The notes: generated by a model not told the origin, from the sequence alone. Shown: positions 25,705 through 34,794, counted from the first letter of the stretch. The stretch: 64,000 nt of DNA from Fimenecus sp045631225 (GCA_045631225.1 JAZQUG010000044.1:1-64000); one strand, 5' to 3'. Translations and numbers: made by a program.

Positions 25705-25733
25705 TTGCAATTGTATTATAAATACTCTATAAT
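25705..25733 (+). promoter_or_regulatory. SigA promoter of the GPH-type transporter gene
   Basis: TTGCAA at 25705-25710 and a perfect TATAAT at 25728-25733 are 17 bp apart. The promoter lies upstream of ATG 25762 and inside the longer open frame that begins at 25705, so that longer frame cannot be the translated start. Confidence 0.75.
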
Positions 25734-25761
25734 TGTCTCAACACAAATAAGGAGAAAGAAA

Positions 25762-27882
25762 ATGGGAAAAATTAATCAACTCGTTTCAAACATAAAACGT
25801 TATTGGAACACTCCTGCTGAAGGTAATTATGTTCCATATAAAGAAATCGTCAATCTTGGTGTGGCAGGATTTGGTATTCACTGGGCTTCAACTCTTGCAA
25901 ATGCCATAGGACTCAGTGCAGCTAACTTTATCGTGGGTGCAAGTATCGGACTTCAGCCTGTGCATCTTCAGGTAATGCTTATTCTTGCAAACATTGTGGG
26001 TATTCCTATCGGTATTTTCAGAGGTTGGTTCTTCGACAACCACAAAATGCCCGGTGGTAAGTTCATTCCAATCCTTCTTAAAACGCCTGTTCCTATTGCT
26101 GTAATTTCCACAATATTCGTATGGTTGCCATATGAACAATGGGACTACTGGACAAAAGTAGTGGTTGTCTGGATTGGATTTATGATTCTTTCTGTGTTTC
26201 TTGGTTTCTATAATGAATCTTTTGCGTTCTACAAGCAGGTTATCACACCGAATGCACAGGAAAGAGCAAATGTTTCAAGTATTTCACAGATTCTCTATTC
26301 ATTAGCACCTACACTTACATCACTTGTTGTACCTACTATTGCAGGTCTCACATGGGGTATGGATAACATCTGGACATATCGAGTAATATATCCGGGTTTT
26401 ACAATAGTGGGACTTATCGTTCTTTTTATTTTTACACCGAAGCTTAAAGAACGAATTATCGTTGCAAAGCGTCCTGTTGAATATGTCAGTCTTATGGACT
26501 CACTTCGTGAAGTTGCTAAGAATAAATATTTCTGGATTATCAACTTAGGTGGTTGGCTCGGATTCCTTGAAGGTGCAAGTGCTATTCTTGTGAACTGGAC
26601 TTTCAACTATGCTGACAATGGTGCTCATAAGGTATATATGGGTCTTGCTACAACACTCATTTCAAATGCAGCACTGTGGGCTATGATGTTAGCACCTTTT
26701 GCAATCAAACTTCTTGGCAAGAAAAATCTTCTCATTGTACATAACACAATAAATGTTGTGCTCTATGCAATTTTATTATTGGTATATAAAAATGTGTTAC
26801 TTATGTGTGTTGTTGTTTATGTAAATACATTTATCAACACATTCTCCAATGTTTACACACCAAATATCAATGCTGATATGCGAGATTATCACCAGTGGAA
26901 AACAGGTGTCAGAGTTGACGGACTTTTCACTCCGCTTACAATGATTGGTACAATTATAGGCTTCTTCACAGGACTTGTTATACCTGCAATTTATGAAAAA
27001 ATGGGACTTAAAGAAGATTATTCTGTGCTTTATAATGATGAGATGAGAAACAATCTCTTTACAGTGCTTATTATCTGTTCAATAATCGGTTCAATAATGA
27101 ATCTTATTCCATACCTTTTCTATGACTTGTCTGAAGAAAAGCATCGTGGATATGTAAATGTTCTTAAAATCCGTGCTATGTTTGAGGACTACGGAAATAA
27201 CGAACTTGAAGATGCACAGCTTATTGATGCAATGAAAATTATAAACGGTGCAAGAGATGGTCTTACAAAAAAGGCTGTTGATAAATCTGCATTAAAATCT
27301 GCAAAGAAAATTCAGGATAAAGAAGAAAGAAAACTTGCAGTTAAAAAGGCAAAAGACGAAATTCGTGAAATCAGAAAATACAATGAATTTGTTGAAGGAT
27401 TACCTATCGTTAAGGAAGAACTTGAGAAATTCAACTCAGAAAGATATAAAGCAAAGCTTGTTTCTGCAAAACAGACTTTATCTTTAGGTGAAATTCATCT
27501 TTATGATGATTGGAAAGCAGAAATGCAGGCTGCAAAGCATCTTCCTAACTCCACAAAGGAAGAAAAGGAAATCCGTTCAGATGCATTATCCCTTGCTCGT
27601 GAGAAAAAACGAAGTGCAAAACTCCTCACAAAACACGGAAAAGATAACCTTACAATTCCTGACGAAAGAATTCCTGAAGAAATCAAAAATCGTGAATATA
27701 ATTCAGATAAAGAACGTCGTCAGGCAAAGGCTGAACTTAAAGCATATACAAAAGGTGTTTCAGTTTATCGAAGAATCACAAAACCATATAACGATGCAAG
27801 AAATCTTATAATTCAGGCTGAAAACTATACTCACCTTTCAGAAATCGAAGCACTTTATGAAAACGTAAAGTTAAAAGCATAA
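25762..27882 (+). CDS. MFS/GPH-type sugar-cation symporter with long charged C-terminal tail
   Basis: A 706-residue membrane protein. Residues 1-490 hold about 12 transmembrane segments and resemble the glycoside-pentoside-hexuronide (MelB-like, MFS_2) group: YVPYKEIVNLGVAGFGIHW at the start, a VITPNAQERANVSSIS loop near 160 and a MRDYHQWKTGVRVDGL loop near 375 after helix 10. The group moves sugars with Na+ or H+. The last 210 residues are soluble, rich in Lys, Glu and Arg, largely helical and not part of the usual 450-500 residue fold. ATG 25762 follows AAGGAG. No sugar-degrading gene is adjacent, so the substrate is unknown. Confidence 0.85.
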   Translation: MGKINQLVSNIKRYWNTPAEGNYVPYKEIVNLGVAGFGIHWASTLANAIGLSAANFIVGASIGLQPVHLQVMLILANIVGIPIGIFRGWFFDNHKMPGGKFIPILLKTPVPIAVISTIFVWLPYEQWDYWTKVVVVWIGFMILSVFLGFYNESFAFYKQVITPNAQERANVSSISQILYSLAPTLTSLVVPTIAGLTWGMDNIWTYRVIYPGFTIVGLIVLFIFTPKLKERIIVAKRPVEYVSLMDSLREVAKNKYFWIINLGGWLGFLEGASAILVNWTFNYADNGAHKVYMGLATTLISNAALWAMMLAPFAIKLLGKKNLLIVHNTINVVLYAILLLVYKNVLLMCVVVYVNTFINTFSNVYTPNINADMRDYHQWKTGVRVDGLFTPLTMIGTIIGFFTGLVIPAIYEKMGLKEDYSVLYNDEMRNNLFTVLIICSIIGSIMNLIPYLFYDLSEEKHRGYVNVLKIRAMFEDYGNNELEDAQLIDAMKIINGARDGLTKKAVDKSALKSAKKIQDKEERKLAVKKAKDEIREIRKYNEFVEGLPIVKEELEKFNSERYKAKLVSAKQTLSLGEIHLYDDWKAEMQAAKHLPNSTKEEKEIRSDALSLAREKKRSAKLLTKHGKDNLTIPDERIPEEIKNREYNSDKERRQAKAELKAYTKGVSVYRRITKPYNDARNLIIQAENYTHLSEIEALYENVKLKA

Positions 27883-27908
27883 AACACATTACAGTATACT
27901 TATAAAGC

Positions 27909-27946
27909 AAAAATCCTCTTGGAAACACACCAAGAGGATTTTTTTA
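27909..27946. terminator. Strong bidirectional terminator
   Basis: A perfect 12-bp stem (AAATCCTCTTGG with CCAAGAGGATTT, 7-nt loop) has T runs on both strands. It separates the convergent transporter and LURP-one genes. Confidence 0.88.
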
Positions 27947-27948
27947 TG

Positions 27949-28449
27949 TTATGTACCGATTGATATCGAAACTCCGTTATTGTTTGACTGTGCCAAAATA
28001 GCGTCAATAATCAATACAACAGATATAACCCCAACAGGGTCAACACCATCTGCAATGTCAATAGAATACGCATCACCAAATGTGAACCATTCCTTTGAGA
28101 TGGTTGCAATAGTGTAGTCATTACGATAAATTTCATATTCGTGAGCAAGAAAATCACCGTCAACCTGCCAGTCGTATCCCGTAACGCTGAATTTCTGATT
28201 AAAAAGTGTAAAGTGCTTTACAACCTCGGCAACATCTTCACCATTAATTTCAATGAAAAATCGTGGTAAGAAAGATAATACTTTCTGATGAATATGTGCT
28301 TTGTGATTGTTATCTTTATCAAAAAGGTCAAGTTTTTTACCAATTGAAAAGATTTCGCCTTCAACCCAATAAGCATCGTTCCCGAATTCATCATAAATCG
28401 TGAATTTATCCTTCCACGAAAACACCTTTTGCTTCATATATAATTTCAT
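27949..28449 (-). CDS. LURP-one-related (YxjI-like) protein
   Basis: A 166-residue protein of the LURP-one/scramblase-like beta-barrel fold. It begins MKLYMKQKVFSWKDKFTIYDE, a typical start with the aromatic-rich strand, and continues with GEIFSIGKKLDLFDKDN and KVLSFLPRFFIEINGE. It ends in a hydrophobic helix (VGVISVVLIIDAILAQSNN), as in YxjI-like proteins. The family has no established bacterial function; phospholipid association has been proposed. ATG 28449 is chosen over the in-frame GTG 28458. It follows the phosphoribosyltransferase gene by 23 nt and may be cotranscribed. Confidence 0.78.
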   Translation of the reverse strand: MKLYMKQKVFSWKDKFTIYDEFGNDAYWVEGEIFSIGKKLDLFDKDNNHKAHIHQKVLSFLPRFFIEINGEDVAEVVKHFTLFNQKFSVTGYDWQVDGDFLAHEYEIYRNDYTIATISKEWFTFGDAYSIDIADGVDPVGVISVVLIIDAILAQSNNNGVSISIGT

Positions 28450-28472
28450 AATTATCACCGTTTATTTTACAC

Positions 28473-29024
28473 TTAAATTTCCTTACCATCTTTATCAAAT
28501 AATGGTAATCTTTCAAGGAAGATTATGTCGTCACGGTTTGCAGCATCACCTTCTGCCAAAATAAACATTTTGCCACAGACAATTCCACCTGCATCATTAA
28601 CAAGTTTTTCAACTGCATTAAGTGATTCACCAAGTGACACAACATCGTCAACAATAAGGATTTTTTTACCTTTCATCAGCTCGGCATCTGCCATATCAAG
28701 ATAAAGTTTCTGTGTACCCACCGTTGTAATTGAATTGACAGTTGACTCAAAAACTCCTGTCATATAAAGCTTTGGCTTTTTACGAGCTACAAAATATTTC
28801 TGATTTCCCTGAAGTCTTGCCATTTCGTGAGCTAACGGAATACCCTTGGCCTCTGCTGTAATGATGTAATCATATTCGGGTGCTTTTCCTAGCAATTCCT
28901 TGGCACAAGCAGTTGTAAGCTCAGGGTCACCGAAAATAACAAAACCTGCTATCATAAGCTCATCATTTAACGAGCACATTGGAAGATTTCTCTCGTGCCC
29001 TGCAATATTCATTGTATAAAACAT
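28473..29024 (-). CDS. Phosphoribosyltransferase (purine-type)
   Basis: A 183-residue type I phosphoribosyltransferase. The PRPP-binding motif is clear: KKILIVDDVVSLGESLNAVEKL near residues 127-148. YDYIITAEAKGIPLAHEMARL near 53 matches the adenine/xanthine phosphoribosyltransferase substrate region. A flexible-loop segment (YFVARKKPKLYMTG) lies between. The enzyme probably salvages a purine base with PRPP. Without a riboswitch or purine operon I cannot choose between Apt-like and Xpt-like activity. AAGGAGAG precedes ATG 29024. A terminator upstream separates it from the 98-residue gene. Confidence 0.85.
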   Translation of the reverse strand: MFYTMNIAGHERNLPMCSLNDELMIAGFVIFGDPELTTACAKELLGKAPEYDYIITAEAKGIPLAHEMARLQGNQKYFVARKKPKLYMTGVFESTVNSITTVGTQKLYLDMADAELMKGKKILIVDDVVSLGESLNAVEKLVNDAGGIVCGKMFILAEGDAANRDDIIFLERLPLFDKDGKEI

Positions 29025-29055
29025 AATAATCTCTCCTTAACAATACTTGATAAAA

Positions 29056-29086
29056 ACAAAAAGAGGACGGAAATCCATCCATCCTC
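29056..29086 (-). terminator. Terminator of the ireB-98-residue gene pair
   Basis: On the minus strand GAGGATGG pairs with CCGTCCTC (one G-U) and is followed by TTTTTG, 13 nt past the stop of the 98-residue gene. Confidence 0.75.
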
Positions 29087-29099
29087 CAACTTTGTTGAA

Positions 29100-29396
29100 T
29101 TAGTTAGCCAATGCTCTGCTGAGCCAAACCTCAGCAATATCAAGAGCAGCATAAAGGCCTTTCTTTTCACTTGATTTAACAATTCTCTCACGAGGGCTTA
29201 CATCAGGGTCAGTATTGAGCAACTGAATTGAAACCTTTGAAGCAATCTCAATATCATTAACAGGCTTTGTTGCAAGAATCTGCATCATAATAACATACTT
29301 GTCATTTGGAAAGCCGTAATAAAGAGTGTTGCCGTTTCTGACTAATGGTTTGCCTTTAAAAGTGAGGAATTTGCTTTCTTTTGCCAAAGTCAACAC
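29100..29396 (-). CDS. Small conserved-looking protein of unknown function
   Basis: A 98-residue protein that I do not recognise. It starts MLTLAKESKFLTFKGKPLVRNG, has a beta-rich first half (NTLYYGFPNDKYVIMMQILAT) and a helical C-terminal half ending in AALDIAEVWLSRALAN. No signal peptide, membrane segment or metal site is seen. It lies 3 nt after ireB and is followed by a terminator, so the two form a two-gene unit. This placement suggests a shared role with IreB, but nothing in the sequence shows one. Confidence 0.75.
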   Translation of the reverse strand: MLTLAKESKFLTFKGKPLVRNGNTLYYGFPNDKYVIMMQILATKPVNDIEIASKVSIQLLNTDPDVSPRERIVKSSEKKGLYAALDIAEVWLSRALAN

Positions 29397-29399
29397 CTC

Positions 29400-29660
29400 T
29401 TACTTTTTGGAATTTTTAAGATAATCCTTAACAAGGTCCTGCAAAAGCTCATCTCTGTCAAGACGACGGATAAGGCTTCTTGCATTGTTATGAGTAGTAA
29501 TGTATGTTGGGTCCTCGGAAAGAATATATCCAACAATCTGATTAATAGGATTGTATCCTTTTTCTACTAAGGCATCATAAACAGCTACAAGCACCTGTCG
29601 TGTTGTTTCCTCACGTTCATCCTTTAATGAAAATTGTATAGTCTTGTTAGGGTCGAGCAT
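29400..29660 (-). CDS. ireB: IreB family regulatory phosphoprotein (UPF0297)
   Basis: An 86-residue member of the UPF0297/YrzL/IreB family. In Enterococcus IreB is phosphorylated by the Ser/Thr kinase IreK and restrains cephalosporin resistance. The sequence is highly typical: TIQFSLKDEREETTRQVLVAVYDALVEKGY near the N-terminus, then NQIVGYILSEDPTYITTHNNAR and LIRRLDRDELL. The TT pair near residues 19-20 corresponds to the reported phosphorylation site. In many Firmicutes it precedes ruvX; here it is paired with an unknown small gene instead. Confidence 0.9.
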   Translation of the reverse strand: MLDPNKTIQFSLKDEREETTRQVLVAVYDALVEKGYNPINQIVGYILSEDPTYITTHNNARSLIRRLDRDELLQDLVKDYLKNSKK

Positions 29661-29751
29661 CCTGCCACCTCCAAATATCTAATCCATATTATTATATACT
29701 GTCTTTTGAAAAATTACAATAGGAATTTTTCAAAAAATGCAGAATTAACTA

Positions 29752-29831
29752 TTGTAGGGGCTGACGACCCCGGCAGCCCGAAACGAATTTTTAATAAAAC
29801 TAACGGGGCGCCGAGTCGACGCCCCCTACAA
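29752..29831. repeat. Small element with inverted TTGTAGGGG ends
   Basis: TTGTAGGGG at 29752 and CCCCCTACAA at 29822-29831 form terminal inverted repeats. Each end carries its own hairpin (GGGG/CCCC and GGGGCG/CGCCCC) around an A+T-rich middle. It lies 4 nt past the pheT stop. It looks like a short REP/MITE-type unit with no coding capacity. Confidence 0.6.
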
Positions 29832-29835
29832 ATCA

Positions 29836-32196
29836 TTATGATTTCAATGCAATTCCGTCTTTGCTGAGTGCATCAATAATTGAGTTTGCAACATCCATAA
29901 CTTCTTCTCTTGTGAGAGTCTTTTCAGGATGTGAGAAAGTGATTCTTGTTGTGATTGATTTACCATTTTCATCACGGTAAGTGTCAGTCACTTCAACCTT
30001 CTTGATAAGTGGACAATTAGCATCCTTAATTGCCTTGCCGATTGGTGCAAATGTTTCACTTACAAATGAAAGGTCAACTTCAATTGCAGGGAATTTTGAA
30101 GGCTCTGCATAGTGGATACCGGCATCAGCAATCTCTGAGAATGCAGGAACATCGATTTCAGCAAATACGATTGATGCTTTCTTATCGATTTTCTTGGCAA
30201 CTGTCGGATGAACAACACCGATTTTACCGAGAACTACACCATCACAAGAAATTTCGTTAAGGTTTCTCGGATGTTCATAAGAAAGAGTAGCTTCAACAGG
30301 TGTGAATTCAAAAGCTTTGTGCTTGATGTTATCAGAAAGAACTGAAAGCATTGTAGCAAGCTCAATGTAAAGTGTTTCAAGTGACTTTGTCTTGCTGAAA
30401 AGTGTTACACAAAGCTTTTTGTGTTCATCACACATACCGTCAGCCTTAAGTCCGTCAACAGTTCTGCCTACCTCGAAAATACCGAAATCAGGTGCATAGT
30501 TTGTGTTTACCTTAACCTGACAAAGCTGGGTTGGGATAATTGACTTACGGATTGTTTCAATATTAGGATTTGTAGCATTCTGAAGCTTGATATTATCTTC
30601 AATTTCAATGCCTAATGCTTTATATTCATCATAATACTGCCATACGTAAGAATGAACCTCGTGAAGTGAATATCTGTGAACGAGAATCTCCTTGATTCTG
30701 TCTTCGACTGTCTTTTCAACTGCTGCACGAACAGGATAGAGAGGAGCATTTGCAGTATGGATATCAAAGTTGTCGTAACCGTAAATTCTTGTAATTTCTT
30801 CAACGATATCAGCCTTGATTGTAACGTCCTTTGTTGCTCTCCATGATGGTACTTCAACTGAGAACTTGTCACCATCGTTAGTAGCCTTGAAACCAAGAGA
30901 ATTAAGAGTATTTACGATTGTATCATTAGCAATTTCAATACCTGTGTACTTGTCGATAAATGCTTTATCGAAATCAAGTGTAACAGATGGATACTTGAAC
31001 GCATATTCGTCAGTAAGTGCTGAAACAACCTTTGCTTCAGGGTCAATTTCAGTAAGAAGCTTAACAAATCTTGCAATAGCCGGAACTGTCATTTCAGGGT
31101 CAAGACACTTTTCATATCTCATTGAAGCATCAGTTCTGTGAGAAAGTCTTACAGTTGACTTACGGATTGATGCAGCATTAAATGTTGCTGATTCAAGTGT
31201 AAGAGTTGTTGTGTCTTCAACGATTTCTGAGTCAAGACCACCCATAATACCTGCAATAGCAACAGGAGTGTTGTCGTTGCAAATCATAAGTGTGTTTTCG
31301 TCAATATTTCTGTCAATTCCGTCAAGAGTCTGGAATGTAAAAGGCTCATTAAATCTCTTGATTCTGATTTTCTCAACCTTTCTTGAGTCAAAAGCGTGCA
31401 TTGGCTGACCCATTTCAAGCATAAGGTAGTTTGTAAGGTCAGCAAGGAGATTTATTCCTCTCATTCCACAGTAGAAAAGACGGATTCTCATATTAACAGG
31501 ACTGACGTTCTTTTTAATATTTTCAACCTGTAAGCAAGAATATCTCTGACAAAGGTCATCTTCAATTTTAAGGTCAATCTTTGGAAGATTGTCATACTGT
31601 GAAAGGTCAACCTGTGGCATTGGCTTTAATTCACGACCTGCAAGTGAAGCAAATTCACGAGCAATACCATAGTGACCCCAAAGGTCAGGACGGTTTGTAA
31701 GAGATTTATTATCAACCTCAAATACGATATCGTCGATTTCGTAAACATCCTTAAGGTCAGTACCGTTCTTAACATCTTCAAGAATATCCATAATACCTGA
31801 GTTGTCATCGGAAATACCGATTTCCTTTTCAGAACAGCACATACCGTTTGACATATATCCTGCAAGTGGTCTTGGTGCGATTTCGATTTCACCAAGGCGG
31901 GCACCAACCTTTGCAAAAGCAGTTTTCATACCAACTCTCACATTTGGAGCACCACAAACAACGTCAACAAGTTCAGCTTCACCGATATCAACCTTTAAAA
32001 GGTGGAGCTTTTCTGATTCAGGATGATTTTCAACTGATTTGATCTCAGCAACAACGATACCTGAAAAATCGCTACCTTTCATAAAAATTTCGTTTTCAAC
32101 TTCTGCAGTTGAGAGTGAGAATCTACGGATTAAGTCCATTTTGTCAAGACCTGTAAGGTCAACGAAATCACTAATCCAGTTCATTGATAAAAACAT
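29836..32196 (-). CDS. pheT: Phenylalanyl-tRNA synthetase beta chain
   Basis: A 786-residue beta subunit of the heterotetrameric PheRS, which with PheS charges tRNA-Phe. It starts MFLSMNWISDFVDLTG, has an EMAP-like tRNA-binding domain (VVAEIKSVENHPESEKLHLLKVDIG near 46), the B3/B4 editing region with NYLMLEMGQPMHAFD near 260, the B5 domain and the catalytic-like core. It ends with the C-terminal FDX anticodon-binding domain (ADAGIHYAEPSKFPAIEVDL). GGAGG precedes ATG 32196 at 8 nt. It lies 17 nt after pheS in the T-box operon. Confidence 0.97.
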   Translation of the reverse strand: MFLSMNWISDFVDLTGLDKMDLIRRFSLSTAEVENEIFMKGSDFSGIVVAEIKSVENHPESEKLHLLKVDIGEAELVDVVCGAPNVRVGMKTAFAKVGARLGEIEIAPRPLAGYMSNGMCCSEKEIGISDDNSGIMDILEDVKNGTDLKDVYEIDDIVFEVDNKSLTNRPDLWGHYGIAREFASLAGRELKPMPQVDLSQYDNLPKIDLKIEDDLCQRYSCLQVENIKKNVSPVNMRIRLFYCGMRGINLLADLTNYLMLEMGQPMHAFDSRKVEKIRIKRFNEPFTFQTLDGIDRNIDENTLMICNDNTPVAIAGIMGGLDSEIVEDTTTLTLESATFNAASIRKSTVRLSHRTDASMRYEKCLDPEMTVPAIARFVKLLTEIDPEAKVVSALTDEYAFKYPSVTLDFDKAFIDKYTGIEIANDTIVNTLNSLGFKATNDGDKFSVEVPSWRATKDVTIKADIVEEITRIYGYDNFDIHTANAPLYPVRAAVEKTVEDRIKEILVHRYSLHEVHSYVWQYYDEYKALGIEIEDNIKLQNATNPNIETIRKSIIPTQLCQVKVNTNYAPDFGIFEVGRTVDGLKADGMCDEHKKLCVTLFSKTKSLETLYIELATMLSVLSDNIKHKAFEFTPVEATLSYEHPRNLNEISCDGVVLGKIGVVHPTVAKKIDKKASIVFAEIDVPAFSEIADAGIHYAEPSKFPAIEVDLSFVSETFAPIGKAIKDANCPLIKKVEVTDTYRDENGKSITTRITFSHPEKTLTREEVMDVANSIIDALSKDGIALKS

Positions 32197-32213
32197 AATT
32201 TGCTCCTCCTTTC

Positions 32214-33269
32214 TTAATCTTCATCATCTGTGAACTGTGAAAGTGCTTTAAGACTACCACTGTTCAAATCACGAATATCTTTAACGCCATATTTCATCAT
32301 TGCAAGTCTTGTAAGACCAAGACCGAAAGCAAAACCTGTGTATTCTTCAGGGTCAATTCCACCAGCTTTAAGAACTTCAGGGTGAATCATACCACATGGG
32401 CAGAGTTCAAGCCAACCGCTGTGCTTACATGATGGACAACCTTCACCACCACAGATAAGACAACTGATGTCAAGCTCAAAACCAGGTTCAACGAATGGGA
32501 AGAAACCAGGACGAAGACGAACTTTGATATCCTTCTGGAACACTTCTGAAAGCATAGTTTTCATAAAGTAAATAAGGTTTGAAATTGAAATATCCTTGTC
32601 AACCATAACGCCTTCCATCTGGAAGAATGTGTTTTCGTGACAAGCATCAGTAGCTTCATTTCTGAAACAACGACCAGGGAAAATAGCCTTGATTGGAACA
32701 CCGTCATTGATAAGTGCATCCTTATACTTCTTATAAATAGCATTCTGTGCTGCAGAAGTCTGTGACTTTAACAACTGGCCATTTTCAAGGTAATATGTGT
32801 CCTGCATATCACGAGCAGGATGGTCTTTTGGAATGTTGAGTGATTCAAAACATTCATAGTCAGTAACAACTTCGCTGTAATCTTCAACATTAAAGCCCAT
32901 TGACTTGAATATCGTTTCACACTGACGCTGAACAAGAGTGATAGGATGATATGAACCTCTTGTTAAATTTGCAGGAACTGAAATATCGAAAACAGGTGTG
33001 CTTTCGATTTCTTTCTTGAGTTCAAGCTCTTTGAGTTCAGCACTCTTTTCAGCAATTTTCTGCTCAACATAAGCTCTTACTTCGTTTACAATCTGACCCA
33101 TAACAGGTCTTTCTTCAGCAGACAATGAACCCATCATTTTAAGCATAGATGTAAGTTCACCTTTTTTGCCGAGAACCTGTACTCTGAAATTTTCAAGCTG
33201 GCTCTGTTCAGTAAATGTAGCCAACTCCATATCCGCTCTTACGCGGATAGCTTCAAGTTTTTCTCTCAT
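32214..33269 (-). CDS. pheS: Phenylalanyl-tRNA synthetase alpha chain
   Basis: A 351-residue catalytic alpha subunit of PheRS. The N-terminal coiled coil (MREKLEAIRVRADMELATF) is followed by GKKGELTSMLKMMGSLSAEERP, the class II motif 1 region HPITLVQRQCETIFKSMGF near 137, motif 2 with FPGRCFRNEATDACHE near 216, and motif 3 with GFAFGLGLTRLAMMKYG near 322. The open frame extends upstream to 33389 through the T-box terminator, so ATG 33269, after AAGGATTG, is the proper start. Confidence 0.97.
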   Translation of the reverse strand: MREKLEAIRVRADMELATFTEQSQLENFRVQVLGKKGELTSMLKMMGSLSAEERPVMGQIVNEVRAYVEQKIAEKSAELKELELKKEIESTPVFDISVPANLTRGSYHPITLVQRQCETIFKSMGFNVEDYSEVVTDYECFESLNIPKDHPARDMQDTYYLENGQLLKSQTSAAQNAIYKKYKDALINDGVPIKAIFPGRCFRNEATDACHENTFFQMEGVMVDKDISISNLIYFMKTMLSEVFQKDIKVRLRPGFFPFVEPGFELDISCLICGGEGCPSCKHSGWLELCPCGMIHPEVLKAGGIDPEEYTGFAFGLGLTRLAMMKYGVKDIRDLNSGSLKALSQFTDDED

Positions 33270-33310
33270 AGTCTCAATCCTTTTCTTAAAATAATCGGAA
33301 ATATAGGGAA

Positions 33311-33343
33311 TAAAAAAATCCCACACTCCATAGAGTATGGGAC
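33311..33343 (-). terminator. T-box leader terminator of pheST
   Basis: On the minus strand TCCCATACTC pairs with GAGTGTGGGA (10 bp, one G-U) and is followed by seven T residues. It lies just after the T-box sequence and 42 nt before the pheS start. It is the regulated terminator of the leader. Confidence 0.88.
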
Positions 33344-33563
33344 GAATAAAATCCGCGGTACCACCCAAATTTTTGCAAAAAGCAAACACTTTCCGTATCC
33401 TGTAACGGGAATAAACCGTTGTTACCTACTACAACTTTCAGCAACACCACTCCAAAGGGAACTTCAATTAAGCTTTAGTCTTATGTGCTTCCAGCCAAGG
33501 CACAATTCTCTGTCAAGGGTACTCGCTTAATCTACTTTCTTTTTCACTGTGTTTTCAATATCG
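33311..33563 (-). promoter_or_regulatory. T-box riboswitch leader of pheST
   Basis: The minus strand carries the conserved T-box element TGGGTGGTACCGCGG (33367-33353) directly before a rho-independent terminator. Stem I parts are visible upstream: an AGTA near 33520, an AGAGAATT segment and a GTGC...GGCTGG...GCAC hairpin. T-box RNAs bind uncharged cognate tRNA and switch to the antiterminator. The cognate tRNA should be tRNA-Phe because of the genes controlled. I could not assign the specifier triplet with confidence. Confidence 0.9.
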
Positions 33564-33569
33564 CAAAAA

Positions 33570-33598
33570 ATTATATCAAAACAAGTTATATAAGTCAA
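33570..33598 (-). promoter_or_regulatory. SigA promoter of the pheST T-box leader
   Basis: On the minus strand TTGACT (33598-33593) and TATAAT (33575-33570) are separated by exactly 17 bp, about 7 bp ahead of the expected leader start. Confidence 0.85.
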
Positions 33599-33660
33599 GT
33601 GAATTTTTTCTTTTCCTTCAATACTTACTACATTGTAAAAAGAAGTTATAATTTGTCAAA

Positions 33661-34779
33661 TTATTTAATTTCACTTGAGTCATTAAGCACCAATGCACTC
33701 TGCAAAAAGAGAATATCCTGATTTGTAAACTCGACAAAATTGCCAAGATACAGAGGTGATACTCTTCTTAAATCAATAAGAGTTATTTTGCTGTAACCCT
33801 CCACAAACAGTGGTGCAATAGCATTTGCATAAGAATCTCTGAAAATAATCAATTCTTTATCCGTTGTGGAGTTTTCATTTTCTATCACAAGAATTGAACG
33901 GTTAGGTCCTGACAAGAACATTTCATAAGGGTCAGGAATTTTGGTTGGGTCATCACTTGTGATTTTGTTCATATCGTAAACAGGAATCTGTGAATTTGTT
34001 TCCAAGTCTGTTACGATGCATTTATCAAGAATATCGTTTGTGAGATAACACAATTCATCAGGATCAATCGGCATTGCAAACTGACCGTGATAAACGCCAT
34101 AAAAAGGAGTTTCAACCTTTTGCAATTCATATTCTGCTTTGAGAGTTACTCCCATTTCCTTTGCAATATATTGTGCTACATCGACGAGCTTTTCCTGACG
34201 CCAATGTGTATCGGTTGCATAGTAATCAGAAAGCTCAAGCTGTGGAAAAATGTCGATATACTGTGAATAACTCATCTGATTTTTTACCATATCTGCAAAG
34301 GCATCATAATCTATTGAAAGATAACCTTTGTCCTTTGGAACAAAGTAATTCTTATCGGGAATAAGAGTTGAATAAACCTTTATATCCTTATCCTTAAGGT
34401 ACTTGTCATATACAAGCTGAAAACGACTTGTGGCATATTTAACGGAATCTTTATTCAAAGGATATTCCATCTTTACAATATAATCATCATATGAGAAAAA
34501 GTCGTTGTTGTCTTTCTGTCCCATTCCGTAAAATGTTGCAAAGCCTTTAAGTGTACGGAACTTATCTCTTAACGGAAAATGATCAAGAGTGTATGACTCA
34601 AATTCACTCATAAACTTGCCTGACGATATATTTTCAATTGTTATTTCAGGGAATTTACTGAGTTTTCTGCGTTCTGTTTTTGAAATTTCCGAGTCAGGCA
34701 ATATAATGCCCCAGATGAGGAATCCGAAAACAAAAATAACAGAAAATGCAATAATAATATAATTCTTAATTTTTGACAT
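33661..34779 (-). CDS. DHHW-family (AlgX/AlgJ-like) surface O-acetylation protein
   Basis: A 372-residue membrane-anchored protein: a single N-terminal transmembrane segment (IIIAFSVIFVFGFLIWGII), then an extracytoplasmic SGNH-like domain. Typical elements are ESYTLDHFPLRDKFRTLKG near 62-80, YATDTHWRQEKLVDVAQYIA near 190 (the Asp-His pair) and IIFRDSYANAIAPLF near 330 (the Ser block). DHHW/AlgJ-like proteins accept an acyl group from an MBOAT partner and place it on an exported polysaccharide. The MBOAT gene lies 15 nt upstream, so they should act together. The glycan acceptor is unknown. Confidence 0.85.
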   Translation of the reverse strand: MSKIKNYIIIAFSVIFVFGFLIWGIILPDSEISKTERRKLSKFPEITIENISSGKFMSEFESYTLDHFPLRDKFRTLKGFATFYGMGQKDNNDFFSYDDYIVKMEYPLNKDSVKYATSRFQLVYDKYLKDKDIKVYSTLIPDKNYFVPKDKGYLSIDYDAFADMVKNQMSYSQYIDIFPQLELSDYYATDTHWRQEKLVDVAQYIAKEMGVTLKAEYELQKVETPFYGVYHGQFAMPIDPDELCYLTNDILDKCIVTDLETNSQIPVYDMNKITSDDPTKIPDPYEMFLSGPNRSILVIENENSTTDKELIIFRDSYANAIAPLFVEGYSKITLIDLRRVSPLYLGNFVEFTNQDILFLQSALVLNDSSEIK

Positions 34780-34794
34780 CTGAACTCCTCCTCT

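Noticed and set aside
33270..33389. A longer pheS starting at 33389
   Set aside because: The extra codons are the T-box terminator and antiterminator, and the family N-terminus begins at 33269.
33430..33540. Assigning a specific TTC specifier codon in the T-box stem I
   Set aside because: More than one pairing of the stem I arms is possible by eye and no triplet fits all the landmarks; the Phe assignment rests on the downstream genes.
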